Part shown: in pieces, positions 49,995-59,518 of the stretch
Layout of the letters: each line of letters begins with the position of its first letter
Numbering within the stretch: position 1 is the stretch's first letter
Assembly: GCA_026983795.1 (NCBI GenBank)
Contig: JALSTI010000127.1
Span: 1 to 59,518 of the forward strand
DNA: 59,518 bases
Source: Melioribacteraceae bacterium
GTDB lineage: Bacteria > Bacteroidota > Ignavibacteria > Ignavibacteriales > Melioribacteraceae
Reading direction: 5' to 3'
Translations under genes and position numbers: made by a program
The notes under the pieces: generated by a model
What the model was told of the DNA's origin: nothing
The model's database searches: none
What the model saw: only the letters and a program-made list of their open reading frames with translations

Positions 49995-50741
49995 ATGAAA
50001 ATTGCAGTTTGTGTTAATCACGTACCGGATACGGCTACAAAAGTTAAAATCGGAAGCGACGGGAAATCGATTGACCCTGCCGGAGTTACTTATGTAGTAA
50101 ATCCGTACGACGAGTTTGCTATTGAAGAAGCTTTAAAAACCAAAGAACAGTTGGGCGGCGAAGTTGTTGTGATAAGTCTTGGCAGCGATGCAAATAAAGA
50201 GTCAATTCGTAAAGCTCTTGCAATGGGTGCAGATTCTGCCGTTTTGTTAAAAGACAACAATTTCCGCGATTCTTTTGCTGTTGGAAAAGCTCTTGCCGCC
50301 GAAATAAAAAACCAAGGAGCCGAAATAGTATTTTTCGGTAAACAATCTGTTGACTATGACAACTCGGTTACCGGACAAATTACCGCCGAATTACTAGGTT
50401 ATAATTGTGTTACCGTGGTTGTCGATTTAAAAATTGACGGTGAAAAGGTTATAGCCGAGCGGGAAATTGAAGGCGGCAAAGAAGTTGTTGAAACCTCTTT
50501 TCCTGTTATTATTACTGCACAAAAAGGATTGAATGAACCTAGATATGCTTCTCTAAAGGGAATTATGGCGGCTAAAAGAAAAACGATTGAAGAAAAAGAC
50601 GCCGAACCTGCCGATAATTTCACCGAAATTATCGCAATGAAAAAACCGGCGCCTAAACAGCCCGGCAAAATTTTAGGTTCGGATGCAAGCGCCGTTCCCG
50701 AATTAATTCGTTTATTAAGAGAAGAAGCAAAAGTAATTTAA
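49995..50741 (+). CDS. etfB: Electron transfer flavoprotein beta subunit
   Basis: MKIAVCVNHVPDTATKVKI..., YVVNPYDEFAIEEAL; strong SD CAGGAGG. Confidence 0.96.
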   Translation: MKIAVCVNHVPDTATKVKIGSDGKSIDPAGVTYVVNPYDEFAIEEALKTKEQLGGEVVVISLGSDANKESIRKALAMGADSAVLLKDNNFRDSFAVGKALAAEIKNQGAEIVFFGKQSVDYDNSVTGQITAELLGYNCVTVVVDLKIDGEKVIAEREIEGGKEVVETSFPVIITAQKGLNEPRYASLKGIMAAKRKTIEEKDAEPADNFTEIIAMKKPAPKQPGKILGSDASAVPELIRLLREEAKVI

Positions 50742-50752
50742 GGAGATTTAAA

Positions 50753-51724
50753 ATGGCAAATAAAATTTTAGCTGTACTTGAACAAAGAGATGGCAAATTA
50801 AAAAAGGTTTCTTTCGAAGTGGCTAAAACCGCTGCAGATATTGCTACAGAACTGGGCGCAACAGTTGAAGCAGTTGTACTTGGCAACGAAATTGAAAATT
50901 TGGAAAAGGTTGGTAATTACGGCGTAAAAAAAGTATTTCAATTAAAAAATACAGATTTGCAAAACTATTCCACATCTGCTTATACGCAAACATTAAGTAA
51001 TTTCATTGATGAAACCGGGGCAGATATTATCTTTTTCGGAAATACCGCATTAGGAAAAGATTTAGCGCCCCACGTTGCCGTTAAAATAAACGCCGGTTTG
51101 GGAATGGATTGTACACACTTGGAAATTTCCGGCGGTGAAATTATAGCCACACGTCCCGTATATGCGGGAAAAGCCTTGGTGGATATCAAACTCAACGGCG
51201 AAAAGAGAGTGTTTACGCTTAGGCCGAATGTTTTTAATCCCGGTGAACCGTCAAACGAAAGCGCAGAGGTTGAAGCAAAAGAAATACCGGAAGTTAATTT
51301 AAGCTCAAAAGTGATAGAAACTAAAAAATCGGAAGGAAAACTTGATGTTGCCGAAGCATCAATTATTGTGTCCGGCGGACGCGGTATGAAAGGTCCGGAA
51401 CATTTTCATTTGGTTGAAGAGCTGGCCGACTTATTAGGAGCCGCCGTCGGCGCTTCCCGCGCTGTGGTTGATGCCGGATGGCGACCGCATAGCGAACAAG
51501 TGGGACAAACCGGAAAAACCGTTTCGCCCAATCTTTACATTGCATTAGGTATTTCCGGAGCGATTCAACATCTTGCAGGAATGCGATCATCAAAGTATAT
51601 TGTTGCAGTTAATAAAGATCCTGATGCTCCAATTTTCGGCGTTGCCGATTACGGAATAACAGGCGATGTTTTTGAAGTTGTTCCTGCAATGATAGAAGAG
51701 ATTAAAAAACTGAAGCAAGGTTAG
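50753..51724 (+). CDS. etfA: Electron transfer flavoprotein alpha subunit
   Basis: [73 protein letters not shown]. Confidence 0.97.
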   Translation: MANKILAVLEQRDGKLKKVSFEVAKTAADIATELGATVEAVVLGNEIENLEKVGNYGVKKVFQLKNTDLQNYSTSAYTQTLSNFIDETGADIIFFGNTALGKDLAPHVAVKINAGLGMDCTHLEISGGEIIATRPVYAGKALVDIKLNGEKRVFTLRPNVFNPGEPSNESAEVEAKEIPEVNLSSKVIETKKSEGKLDVAEASIIVSGGRGMKGPEHFHLVEELADLLGAAVGASRAVVDAGWRPHSEQVGQTGKTVSPNLYIALGISGAIQHLAGMRSSKYIVAVNKDPDAPIFGVADYGITGDVFEVVPAMIEEIKKLKQG

Positions 51725-51736
51725 CATTAAAATTAT

Positions 51737-51761
51737 AAAGCCCAATTCTATATTGGGCTTT
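51737..51761. terminator. Bidirectional terminator between etfA and the convergent exonuclease gene
   Basis: AAAGCCCAAT-TCTAT-ATTGGGCTTT perfect 10-bp hairpin with T tail. Confidence 0.85.
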
Positions 51762-52447
51762 TAAATATTTAAATATTTGTCCCAAATTTTATAAAGTTCG
51801 TAAGTAGCTTTTATATCTTCACCGCAATAAACGGCAATATCTTTAATTCTGCCGGCTTTATATAATTCTTTCACTTCCATTCCCGTCACACCATGCGATT
51901 TAGGCGATTCGATTCCATAAGCGTTACAATAAAAATCCAAATTAAATTTTCTAATATTACCGTACAAAGTAAATTGGTCCAATAAATCGATATGCTTGGT
52001 AAGATTATATCTGTTTTGCAATAAATTTACGGACGGTTTCACTTTCAAAATGGATGACCTCAACATCAAAAACGGAATGTCAAAATTTCTGCCGTTAAAT
52101 GTAATTACCTGGTCAACTTTGGCAACAAAATTCCAGAAAGATTCCAGCAATTCCTTTTCCGAAGCGGACTCGTATTTAATCTTTTTTTCTTCAACGCTCC
52201 ACGATTCGCTCTCTCCTTCCATAAGTACTAACGAACCCTCCGTTTCTACATTTAACATACCTATAGCTACAACTTTTGCAGTGAACGGATAAAGGCTTAA
52301 ATACCTTTTCGATTGGTCGACTTTTTGTTTTTTGATTTGTTCGTCCGTTTCTTTTTCGGCATATCTTAAAATATATTCTTGTTGGGAGGAAGATAAGGTT
52401 TCGAAATCGTAACCCACGGTTTCAATATCGAAAATTAATCTTTTCAC
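51761..52447 (-). CDS. Predicted PolB-like 3'-5' exonuclease (RNase H-like fold)
   Basis: LIFDIETVGYDFETL, ITFNGRNFDIPFLMLR, HIDLLDQ, YCGEDIKATYELYK DEDD-type motifs. Confidence 0.88.
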   Translation of the reverse strand: MKRLIFDIETVGYDFETLSSSQQEYILRYAEKETDEQIKKQKVDQSKRYLSLYPFTAKVVAIGMLNVETEGSLVLMEGESESWSVEEKKIKYESASEKELLESFWNFVAKVDQVITFNGRNFDIPFLMLRSSILKVKPSVNLLQNRYNLTKHIDLLDQFTLYGNIRKFNLDFYCNAYGIESPKSHGVTGMEVKELYKAGRIKDIAVYCGEDIKATYELYKIWDKYLNI

Positions 52448-52534
52448 AATTTTCAGCTAATTATTAAATAATTCAAATATAAATTAGCATATAAAGTTAT
52501 ATATTTCAAGTATTTCTAATTAAATATCATTTTA

Positions 52535-53416
52535 TTACTTTTTTGATCTAATCATTTGTTCTATTTTATCCCACATTTCCGAAGGTACCATTTCCAAAAG
52601 GTTAAATTGGCCTGCACCTTTAAGCCATTCGCCTCCGTCAATTGTTACTACTTCTCCGTTAATGTAAGCCGAGTAATCCGAGATAAGATATGCCGCGAGA
52701 TTTGCCAATTCCTGATGTTCGCCCGCTCTTTTTAACGGAACTTTTTTTGCAAGATCAAACTTTTTGCTTAATTCGCCCGGGAACAATCTTTCCCAAGCAC
52801 CTTTAGTTGGAAATGGTCCCGGCGCTATTGCATTAAATCTAATTCCGTATTTCGCCCATTCGACCGCCAAAGAGCGGGTTAGCGCTAAAACTCCTGCTTT
52901 AGATACTGCGGATGGCACAACATACGCGGAACCGGTCCAAGCATAAGTAGTAACAATATTCAAGACCGCAGCATTTTGTTTTTCTTTTATCCAATATTTT
53001 CCAAATGCAAGTGTTGAATAATAAGTCCCCCGCAAAACAATGTTAACAATAATGTCAAATGCACGATGGGACAATCTTTCGGTAGGACTAATAAAATTTC
53101 CGGCGGCATTATTTACAAGAGCATTAACCTTTCCGAATTTTTGCAAAGATTGATTCAGAAGGTTTTCAACTTGAGCATAATCGGTAACATCACATTTTAC
53201 AGGCAAAACATAATTACCGGATATTTTTTCAATCTCTTCCGCGGTATTTTGCAGAACTTCAAATTTTCTACTTGCAATAACAACTTTAGCGCCTAACTGC
53301 GAAAAATATTTTGCCATTGCTTTTCCCAAACCCGTACCTCCGCCGGTAACCACAATCACTCTATCTTTTAACGAATTTTCTTTTAACATCGGTTGTGCAT
53401 ATGTTTGATTTACCAT
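52535..53416 (-). CDS. SDR-family oxidoreductase (2,4-dienoyl-CoA reductase-like)
   Basis: VIVVTGGGTGLGKAMAKYF, NNAAGNF, AVEWAKYGIRFNAIAPGPFPT; beta-oxidation neighbourhood. Confidence 0.9.
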   Translation of the reverse strand: MVNQTYAQPMLKENSLKDRVIVVTGGGTGLGKAMAKYFSQLGAKVVIASRKFEVLQNTAEEIEKISGNYVLPVKCDVTDYAQVENLLNQSLQKFGKVNALVNNAAGNFISPTERLSHRAFDIIVNIVLRGTYYSTLAFGKYWIKEKQNAAVLNIVTTYAWTGSAYVVPSAVSKAGVLALTRSLAVEWAKYGIRFNAIAPGPFPTKGAWERLFPGELSKKFDLAKKVPLKRAGEHQELANLAAYLISDYSAYINGEVVTIDGGEWLKGAGQFNLLEMVPSEMWDKIEQMIRSKK

Positions 53417-53492
53417 TTCACATCCTTAAATTTTGTTAACAATTAAACAAGTATAATTATAAAAATAAAACGACACAAGGAGCAAAAAACAA

Positions 53493-53519
53493 AAACCCAA
53501 CTATTTAAAAGTTGGGTTT
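53493..53519 (-). terminator. Rho-independent terminator downstream of the acyl-CoA dehydrogenase gene
   Basis: AAACCCAACT-(7 nt)-AGTTGGGTTT; T-rich tail on the minus strand. Confidence 0.85.
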
Positions 53520-53548
53520 GGAAAATTAAAATTCTTATACACGCTTAA

Positions 53549-55348
53549 TTAAAAGCAATATTCGTTTGCCTCTATCATTCTACCGGCAATATTTCTTCTT
53601 AGTACTTTTGTATTAACCGGATCAAATTTCGTAAATCGTTTCATTCCAAGCAACAACATTTTTAATTCATCGCCTTCGGCAAAAGCGGCAATAGCATGTT
53701 TTCCGTTAATATTAATTCTATCCAGAGCGTCGTTAAGAAAAACTCTCGCCATATCGATATACGGTTCCGCTTCCGATTCACCTTTGGAGTTTACAATCTT
53801 CAAAGTTCTTAATAAGGTTGATTCTGCAACATAAATATCAATTAACATATCTGTAATGTTCATAATAATTTCCTGTTCGTCTTCCAGTTTTTGCATAAAT
53901 TTTTGAACTGCCGAACCGGCTATCATTAAAGCGGCTTTTTTAGCATTTTGAATTGCCTTAATTTCTTTACTTAAAACACCTTCGGCACCGTCGCCGAAAG
54001 AAGGAATTGACATTAATTCTTTTTGGATTGCCATTGCGGGACCCATTAAATCGAGTCTGTTTTTCATAGACCGTTTAACCAGCATATCAACAATTAATAA
54101 TCTATTGATTTCGTTTGTACCTTCAAAAATTCTATTGATTCTGGAATCCCTGTATGCCCTTGCAGCCGGATATTCTTCAGAGTAACCGTAACCGCCATGA
54201 ACTTGAACAACTTCATCAACAACATAATCAAGCATTTCGGAACCGAATACTTTCATAATAGAGGATTCTATTGCATATTCTTCTGCAGCTTTAATTAAGG
54301 AATCGCTATAAGACAAGCCTTCATCTTTTAAATTTTCCGTCATTTGATTAATAAGTCCGCTTGTTCTAAAAATTGCGGACTCCGAAGCATAAGTCCTAAC
54401 AGCCATTTCAGCCAATTTATGTTTAATAGCGCCGAAACTCGCAATCGGTCTTCCGAACTGTTTTCTTTCGTTTGCATATTTAACGGCAATCGATAGAAAC
54501 TTCTTTGCTCCGCCTGTTGTCATTACTCCCAATTTAAATCTTCCGATATTCAATATATTAAATGCCACATAGTGTCCTTTGCCGATTTCGCCCAGAATAT
54601 TTTCTTTCGGAACCTTAACATTATCAAGGAATAGCGCGCGTGTTGAAGAGCCTTTTATACCCAACTTATTTTCTTCCTCACCTTTAGTAAAACCTTCGGA
54701 ATCTGTAGGTATAATAAAACAAGTAAATTTATCTCCATCGACTTGAGCAAAGGTAATTAAGATATCGGCAAAGCCGCCGTTTGTAATCCACATTTTTTGT
54801 CCGTTAAGGATATAATAATTTCCATCCTCCGACAGAGAAGCTGTAGTTTTAGCCGAAAGAGCATCTGAACCGGAAGTGGGTTCTGTCAAGCAATAAGCTG
54901 ATTTCCACTCGCCGCTTACCAGTTTAGGCAAATATTTTTTCTTCTGCTCTTCCGTACCGTAATACAAAATCGGCAAAGATCCGATTCCCGTATGTGCGGC
55001 AAACGATACGCCGAAGGAGTGACTGGGTCCCATCTCCATTGCCAGTATTGTATTTGTATTAAAATCCTCGCCTAATCCACCGTACTCTTCCGGAATGGAG
55101 GTACCTAACAAACCTAATTCCCCGGCTTTGTTCAGCAAGCTTATAGTTAATTGATGATCGGAACTTTGTTTATCGATGGCATCCAAATTAGGCATAATTT
55201 CTTTTTCGATAAAATCCCTAACCATTTCCGCCATCATTTTTTGCTCGTCATTTATTTCTTCCGGAGTATAGACATCCTCCGGTTTAGTTTCTTTAACCAG
55301 AAACTCACCTCCTTTAAGCAATACATTTTTCGACAAATCTTTTTCCAT
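53549..55348 (-). CDS. Acyl-CoA dehydrogenase (long form, ~599 aa)
   Basis: YCLTEPTSGSDALSAKTTA, GQKMWITNGGFADI, ERKQFGRPIASFGAIKHKLAEMA, GGYGYSEEYPAARAYRDSRINRIFEGTNEINRLLI. Confidence 0.96.
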   Translation of the reverse strand: MEKDLSKNVLLKGGEFLVKETKPEDVYTPEEINDEQKMMAEMVRDFIEKEIMPNLDAIDKQSSDHQLTISLLNKAGELGLLGTSIPEEYGGLGEDFNTNTILAMEMGPSHSFGVSFAAHTGIGSLPILYYGTEEQKKKYLPKLVSGEWKSAYCLTEPTSGSDALSAKTTASLSEDGNYYILNGQKMWITNGGFADILITFAQVDGDKFTCFIIPTDSEGFTKGEEENKLGIKGSSTRALFLDNVKVPKENILGEIGKGHYVAFNILNIGRFKLGVMTTGGAKKFLSIAVKYANERKQFGRPIASFGAIKHKLAEMAVRTYASESAIFRTSGLINQMTENLKDEGLSYSDSLIKAAEEYAIESSIMKVFGSEMLDYVVDEVVQVHGGYGYSEEYPAARAYRDSRINRIFEGTNEINRLLIVDMLVKRSMKNRLDLMGPAMAIQKELMSIPSFGDGAEGVLSKEIKAIQNAKKAALMIAGSAVQKFMQKLEDEQEIIMNITDMLIDIYVAESTLLRTLKIVNSKGESEAEPYIDMARVFLNDALDRININGKHAIAAFAEGDELKMLLLGMKRFTKFDPVNTKVLRRNIAGRMIEANEYCF

Positions 55349-55375
55349 TTTACTTACCCTCTTGTTTATAAAACT

Positions 55376-56551
55376 TTAAACTAAATTTTCAAAAATTGCA
55401 GCAACTCCCTGCCCGCCGCCAACGCATGCAGTTACCATTCCATATTTTTTATTTCTTCGTTGTAGTTCATTAATAATTTGAACTGTTAATTTAGCGCCCG
55501 TGCAGCCCAGCGGATGCCCCAAAGCAATAGCCCCACCGTTTACGTTTAGTTTTTCCATATCAATTCCTAACTCTCTAACAACCGCTAAGGATTGAGCGGC
55601 GAAGGCTTCGTTCAATTCAATTAAATCAATATCATCCAGCTGTTTATCCCATTTTTTTATTGCTTTGGGAACCGCCGCAATAGGACCAATACCCATTACT
55701 CTGGGATCAACACCGGCAAGGGCAAAAGATGCAAGCCGTGCCAACGGTTTTAAGTTGAGTTCTTTAACCATATCTTCAGACATTACCAAAACGAAAGCGG
55801 CGCCATCTGACATTTGCGAAGAATTACCAGCAGTAACCGTTCCGTTAGCGGCAAACACAGGTTTTAATTTTGCAAGCGCTTCCAAGGAAGTATCCGCACG
55901 CGGACCTTCGTCCGTATCTACTGTATAAGTTTCGGTAACCTTTTTACCATTCTTAACGTGGGTGTATTCAACTTTAATCGGCACAATTTCATCTTTAAAC
56001 TTATTGTTTTTAATTGCATTGATAGCTTTCATATGGGAATTATAAGAAAACTCATCCTGATCTTCGCGGGAAATATTATAATCCCGCGCAACCTCTTCGG
56101 CGGTTAGACCCATACTCATATAGAATTCGGGATGCTGAGTTACAACATTATAGTTAGGCGCTAACTTCCAACCGGTCATTGGAACAAGCGACATTGATTC
56201 AACTCCCCCCGCTATAATGCAGTCCATCATTCCGGCTCTAATTCTGGATACCGCCATTGCAATTGTGTCAACTCCGGATGCGCAAAAACGGTTAACCGTA
56301 ACGCCGGGAACTTCAACGGGTAAAGCTTCGAGCGCTATCATTCTTCCAATTTGCAATCCTTGTTCCGCTTCGGGAAATGCATTACCCACAATAACATCCT
56401 CAATTCTGTGCGGATCTAAATTGGGTACTTGTTTTAATAAATGATGAATTACGTCAACTGCCAAATCATCGGGCCGGGAAAATCTGAATCCTCCTTTTTT
56501 AGCCCTTCCAATGGCAGTACGATAACCGGCAACAATATAAGCTTCTTTCAT
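55376..56551 (-). CDS. fadA: Acetyl-CoA acyltransferase (thiolase)
   Basis: [55 protein letters not shown]. Confidence 0.96.
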   Translation of the reverse strand: MKEAYIVAGYRTAIGRAKKGGFRFSRPDDLAVDVIHHLLKQVPNLDPHRIEDVIVGNAFPEAEQGLQIGRMIALEALPVEVPGVTVNRFCASGVDTIAMAVSRIRAGMMDCIIAGGVESMSLVPMTGWKLAPNYNVVTQHPEFYMSMGLTAEEVARDYNISREDQDEFSYNSHMKAINAIKNNKFKDEIVPIKVEYTHVKNGKKVTETYTVDTDEGPRADTSLEALAKLKPVFAANGTVTAGNSSQMSDGAAFVLVMSEDMVKELNLKPLARLASFALAGVDPRVMGIGPIAAVPKAIKKWDKQLDDIDLIELNEAFAAQSLAVVRELGIDMEKLNVNGGAIALGHPLGCTGAKLTVQIINELQRRNKKYGMVTACVGGGQGVAAIFENLV

Positions 56552-56576
56552 TTTTACACTTTTGATTATTTAATAA

Positions 56577-58982
56577 TTAATTTCTTAATGGTTTTCCTGT
56601 ATTAAGTATATGCTGTATTCTTTCCAAGGTTTTTCTCTCGCCAATAAGACTTAGAAATGCTTCACGTTCTAAATCCAATAAATACTGTTCCGATACAAAA
56701 GTCGGTTCCGACAAATCACCACCGCTCATAATATAGGCCAATTTTTCGGCTATTTTTTTATCATGTTCCGAAATATAGTTTGCTGTTTTATATGAATAAG
56801 CGCCCAGCATCATTGTGGCAAGGGCTGTTTTTCCCAAAACTTTAATATCCTCTCGCGGAACAGGTTGTGTATAACCACGGTCGGCTAATTCGATTACCGC
56901 TTTTTTAGCTTCTGCAATAACACGGTTCGGGTTAACAATGTAAACATCCAATCCGTTTCTAAAAACTCCCAAATCAAAAGCTTCTCTGGCGGAAGTAGAG
57001 ACTTTTGCTTGAGCAATATTCAAGAATTTATTTTGTAATTCTGGAAATTCAACATTTCCTTCTTGAAAATTATCTGATGCCCGGAGTGTCATTTCCTTTG
57101 TTCCGCCGCCCGCAGGTATAATTCCAACGCCCACTTCAACTAATCCGATGTAAGTTTCAGCCGAAGCGACCACTTTATCGGAGTGCAAACAGACCTCGCA
57201 TCCGCCGCCCAAAGTTAAATTATGAGGTGCGGCAACAACAGGTATGCTGGAATATCGTATATGCATTGTAGTGTTTTGAAATTGACGAACAGCAAAATCA
57301 ATTTCGTCGTATTCCTGTTCGGTTGCAAGCATAAACATCATAGCTAAATTAGCGCCTGCCGAAAAATGCGGACCGTTATTTCCGATAACCAATCCTTTAA
57401 AATCTCTTTCGCAAATCTCTATTGATTTATTAATTCCCTCCAATATTTCGGTGCCGATGCTATTCATCTTCGTTTGGAATTCCAAGTTCAACACACCGTC
57501 GCCAAGATCGTGCAAAGTAGCTCCCGAGTTTTGCCAGACGGGTTTATTTGATCTCAAATTATCCAAGATAATAAAACCGGATCTTCCGGGTATTTCTTTA
57601 TACGATTTTGTTTGGATATCGTAAAACTTTTTAATTCCGTTTTCAATTTGATAGAATGTTTGATTCCCGCCATCCAACATTTCAATAACCCATTGCGCAG
57701 GCTGTATTGACAATCCGTTCATCTCTTTAACAGTTTTTTCAACGCCTAATATATCCCATAATTCAAACGGTCCAAGCTCCCAACCGAATCCGGCTTTAAT
57801 AGCATCGTCAATTTTATACAATTCGTCGGTAATCTCGGGAATACGATTTGAAGAATATTGAAATACCATATAATTTAATTTTTTAATAAATTCGCCGGCT
57901 TTATCTTTAGCAAAATGAAGCATTTTAACTCTCTGTTTCAAATCATCAACAGGTTTGGCTGCCGCTACGGATGCGAATTTAGGTTTGACCGGAGGATTAT
58001 ATTCCAATGTTTCGGTATTAATTTCTAAAATCAGGCGGTTTCCTTCTTTGTCTTTTGTCTTCTTATAAAATCCTTGTCCCGTTTTATCGCCCAGCCATTT
58101 GTTTTCAACCATTTTATTTACATAGTCCGGAATTTTAAATAATTCTCTTGCTTCATCTGCTGGGCAATCGTTATAAATATTATTTGCAACTTTCACAAGG
58201 GTATCAAGACCAACAACGTCGGCAGTCCGGAAAGTAGCCGATTTCGGTTTCCCGGTTAAGGGTCCGGTTAACGTATCAATTTCTTTTACGGTCAAGCCCA
58301 TTTCTTTCATTAATTTAAATACAGCCATAATGCTGAACACGCCAATTCTATTGGCAATAAAAGCGGGTGTATCTTTACAAAGGACCGTTGTTTTTCCTAA
58401 ATATAAATCACCGTAATGCATTAAAAAGTCAACTACTTCAGGTTTAGTTTTGGAAGAAGGAATTATTTCTAGCAGCTGTAAATAACGGGGCGGATTAAAA
58501 AAATGGGCGCCGCAGAAGTTTTCTTGAAAGTCCTCGCTTCTACCTTCCAGCATAGAATGGATAGGAATTCCCGATGTGTTTGTAGTAATGAGCGTATTGT
58601 TTTTCCGATATTTTTCCACTTTCTCGAAAACCGATTTTTTAATCTCAAGATTTTCAACTACCGCTTCAATTATCCAATCAACATTACTTAACCAATCCAG
58701 ATTATCTTCAAAATTTCCGGTAATAATTCTTGATGCAAATGACTTATGATAAATAGGAGACGGTTTAGCTTTGAGAACATTTTTCAAATTCGAGTTAACA
58801 ATCCTATTCCTAACCGCTTTATCCTGCAGCGTTAAACCTTTTTGTTTTTCATCATCGGTTAATTCTCTTGGAACAATATCCAGCAAATAGACTTTACAAC
58901 CGATATTAGCGAAATGAGCAGCGATCCGGGAACCCATTACGCCCGAACCTAAAACGGCAACTTCTTTAATTATTCTCTTCAT
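56577..58982 (-). CDS. 3-hydroxyacyl-CoA dehydrogenase / enoyl-CoA hydratase fusion
   Basis: VAVLGSGVMGSRIAAHFANIG, CGAHFFNPPRYLQLLEII; C-terminal crotonase region GPHFSAGANLAMM, LGGGCEVCLHSDKVVA. Confidence 0.96.
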   Translation of the reverse strand: MKRIIKEVAVLGSGVMGSRIAAHFANIGCKVYLLDIVPRELTDDEKQKGLTLQDKAVRNRIVNSNLKNVLKAKPSPIYHKSFASRIITGNFEDNLDWLSNVDWIIEAVVENLEIKKSVFEKVEKYRKNNTLITTNTSGIPIHSMLEGRSEDFQENFCGAHFFNPPRYLQLLEIIPSSKTKPEVVDFLMHYGDLYLGKTTVLCKDTPAFIANRIGVFSIMAVFKLMKEMGLTVKEIDTLTGPLTGKPKSATFRTADVVGLDTLVKVANNIYNDCPADEARELFKIPDYVNKMVENKWLGDKTGQGFYKKTKDKEGNRLILEINTETLEYNPPVKPKFASVAAAKPVDDLKQRVKMLHFAKDKAGEFIKKLNYMVFQYSSNRIPEITDELYKIDDAIKAGFGWELGPFELWDILGVEKTVKEMNGLSIQPAQWVIEMLDGGNQTFYQIENGIKKFYDIQTKSYKEIPGRSGFIILDNLRSNKPVWQNSGATLHDLGDGVLNLEFQTKMNSIGTEILEGINKSIEICERDFKGLVIGNNGPHFSAGANLAMMFMLATEQEYDEIDFAVRQFQNTTMHIRYSSIPVVAAPHNLTLGGGCEVCLHSDKVVASAETYIGLVEVGVGIIPAGGGTKEMTLRASDNFQEGNVEFPELQNKFLNIAQAKVSTSAREAFDLGVFRNGLDVYIVNPNRVIAEAKKAVIELADRGYTQPVPREDIKVLGKTALATMMLGAYSYKTANYISEHDKKIAEKLAYIMSGGDLSEPTFVSEQYLLDLEREAFLSLIGERKTLERIQHILNTGKPLRN

Positions 58983-59020
58983 TGTGATTCAGCTTTTGTT
59001 AATATTTTATTAATTAAAAT

Positions 59021-59518
59021 TTATCTTATGTTCTTATATTTCGGCGGATCGGAAGGATGATAAATTTCTTCTATCAAATCCGCATATTTTTTAAGTAACA
59101 CTCTTCTTTTCAATTTTAAAGTAGGTGTAAGTTCACCGGTTTCCACCTTCCATCTATCAGTAACCAAAGCAATTTTTTTTACTTTTTGAATTTTACCGAA
59201 ACGTTTATTATACTTTTCAACATCCTGCCAAATTCTTTCTTTAAGAACATCCGAATTTATTAATTCCTCTTCGTTTTTAAATTCCAAACATTTTTTCTTA
59301 CACCATTGTTTAATGAATTCGAAATTAGGAACTATAATAGCCGCGGTAAACCTGCGATTTTCTCCTATAACCATAATCTCTTCGATAAACAAAGACTCTT
59401 TCATTTTATTCTCGATAGGCAAGGGAGTTACATATTTACCTCCCGATGTTTTAAATACTTCTTTTACTCTATCGGTTATTACTAAAAATTTACCGTCAAC
59501 AAATTCGCCAATATCACC
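59021..59518 (-). CDS. Partial long-chain acyl-CoA synthetase (AMP-forming), C-terminal part, runs off the right edge
   Basis: Reverse-strand frame open to the edge: GDIGEFVDGKFLVITDRVKEVFKTSGGKYVTPLPIENKMKES...; TPTLKLKRRVLLKKYADLIEEIY. Confidence 0.9.
   Translation of the reverse strand, partial: GDIGEFVDGKFLVITDRVKEVFKTSGGKYVTPLPIENKMKESLFIEEIMVIGENRRFTAAIIVPNFEFIKQWCKKKCLEFKNEEELINSDVLKERIWQDVEKYNKRFGKIQKVKKIALVTDRWKVETGELTPTLKLKRRVLLKKYADLIEEIYHPSDPPKYKNIR

Noticed and set aside
51363-51593. 76-aa minus ORF inside etfA
   Set aside because: Arg-rich antisense artefact within a highly conserved etfA segment.
1-59518. CRISPR arrays, transposases, integrases, prophage or plasmid genes
   Set aside because: Scanned by eye; no regularly spaced repeats, no IS or phage protein signatures among the ORFs.

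Overview
This ~59.5 kb AT-rich window looks like a chromosomal segment from the Bacteroidota/Ignavibacteria (FCB) group. That placement is inferred from gene content and protein style; no search was run. The left ~17 kb is a minus-strand division/cell-wall (dcw) cluster: mraZ-rsmH-ftsL-ftsI(PASTA)-murE-murF-mraY-murD-ftsW-murG-murC-ftsQ-ftsA-ftsZ. Next come a TPR-rich tract with a tRNA-Thr(CGT), an HU-family gene and a 31-aa basic ORF missing from the ORF track. These are followed by an IMPDH/GMPR-like enzyme, a PepF-type peptidase, a UvrD/RecB-like helicase-nuclease coupled to a large NtrY-like kinase, and a pyrR-pyrB-pyrC operon. A signalling/accessory zone follows (~38.6-47.3 kb: receiver protein, STAS protein, PAS kinase, four related small membrane proteins), with purL inside it. 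The right end holds a GMC oxidoreductase, divergent etfBA, and a beta-oxidation gene set. The observations I rate highest are: (1) a PyrR-binding-loop-like hairpin (CNGNGA hexaloop, CCUUUAA...GAAGGA flanks) plus a terminator-like hairpin upstream of pyrR; (2) a four-member family of ~84-100 aa membrane proteins dispersed among signalling genes; (3) a GMC oxidoreductase whose FAD-binding N-terminus is encoded without an in-frame ATG/GTG/TTG, next to an A6 run; (4) CRP/FNR-type palindromes at matching distances upstream of two small genes. No CRISPR array, transposase or prophage was seen.
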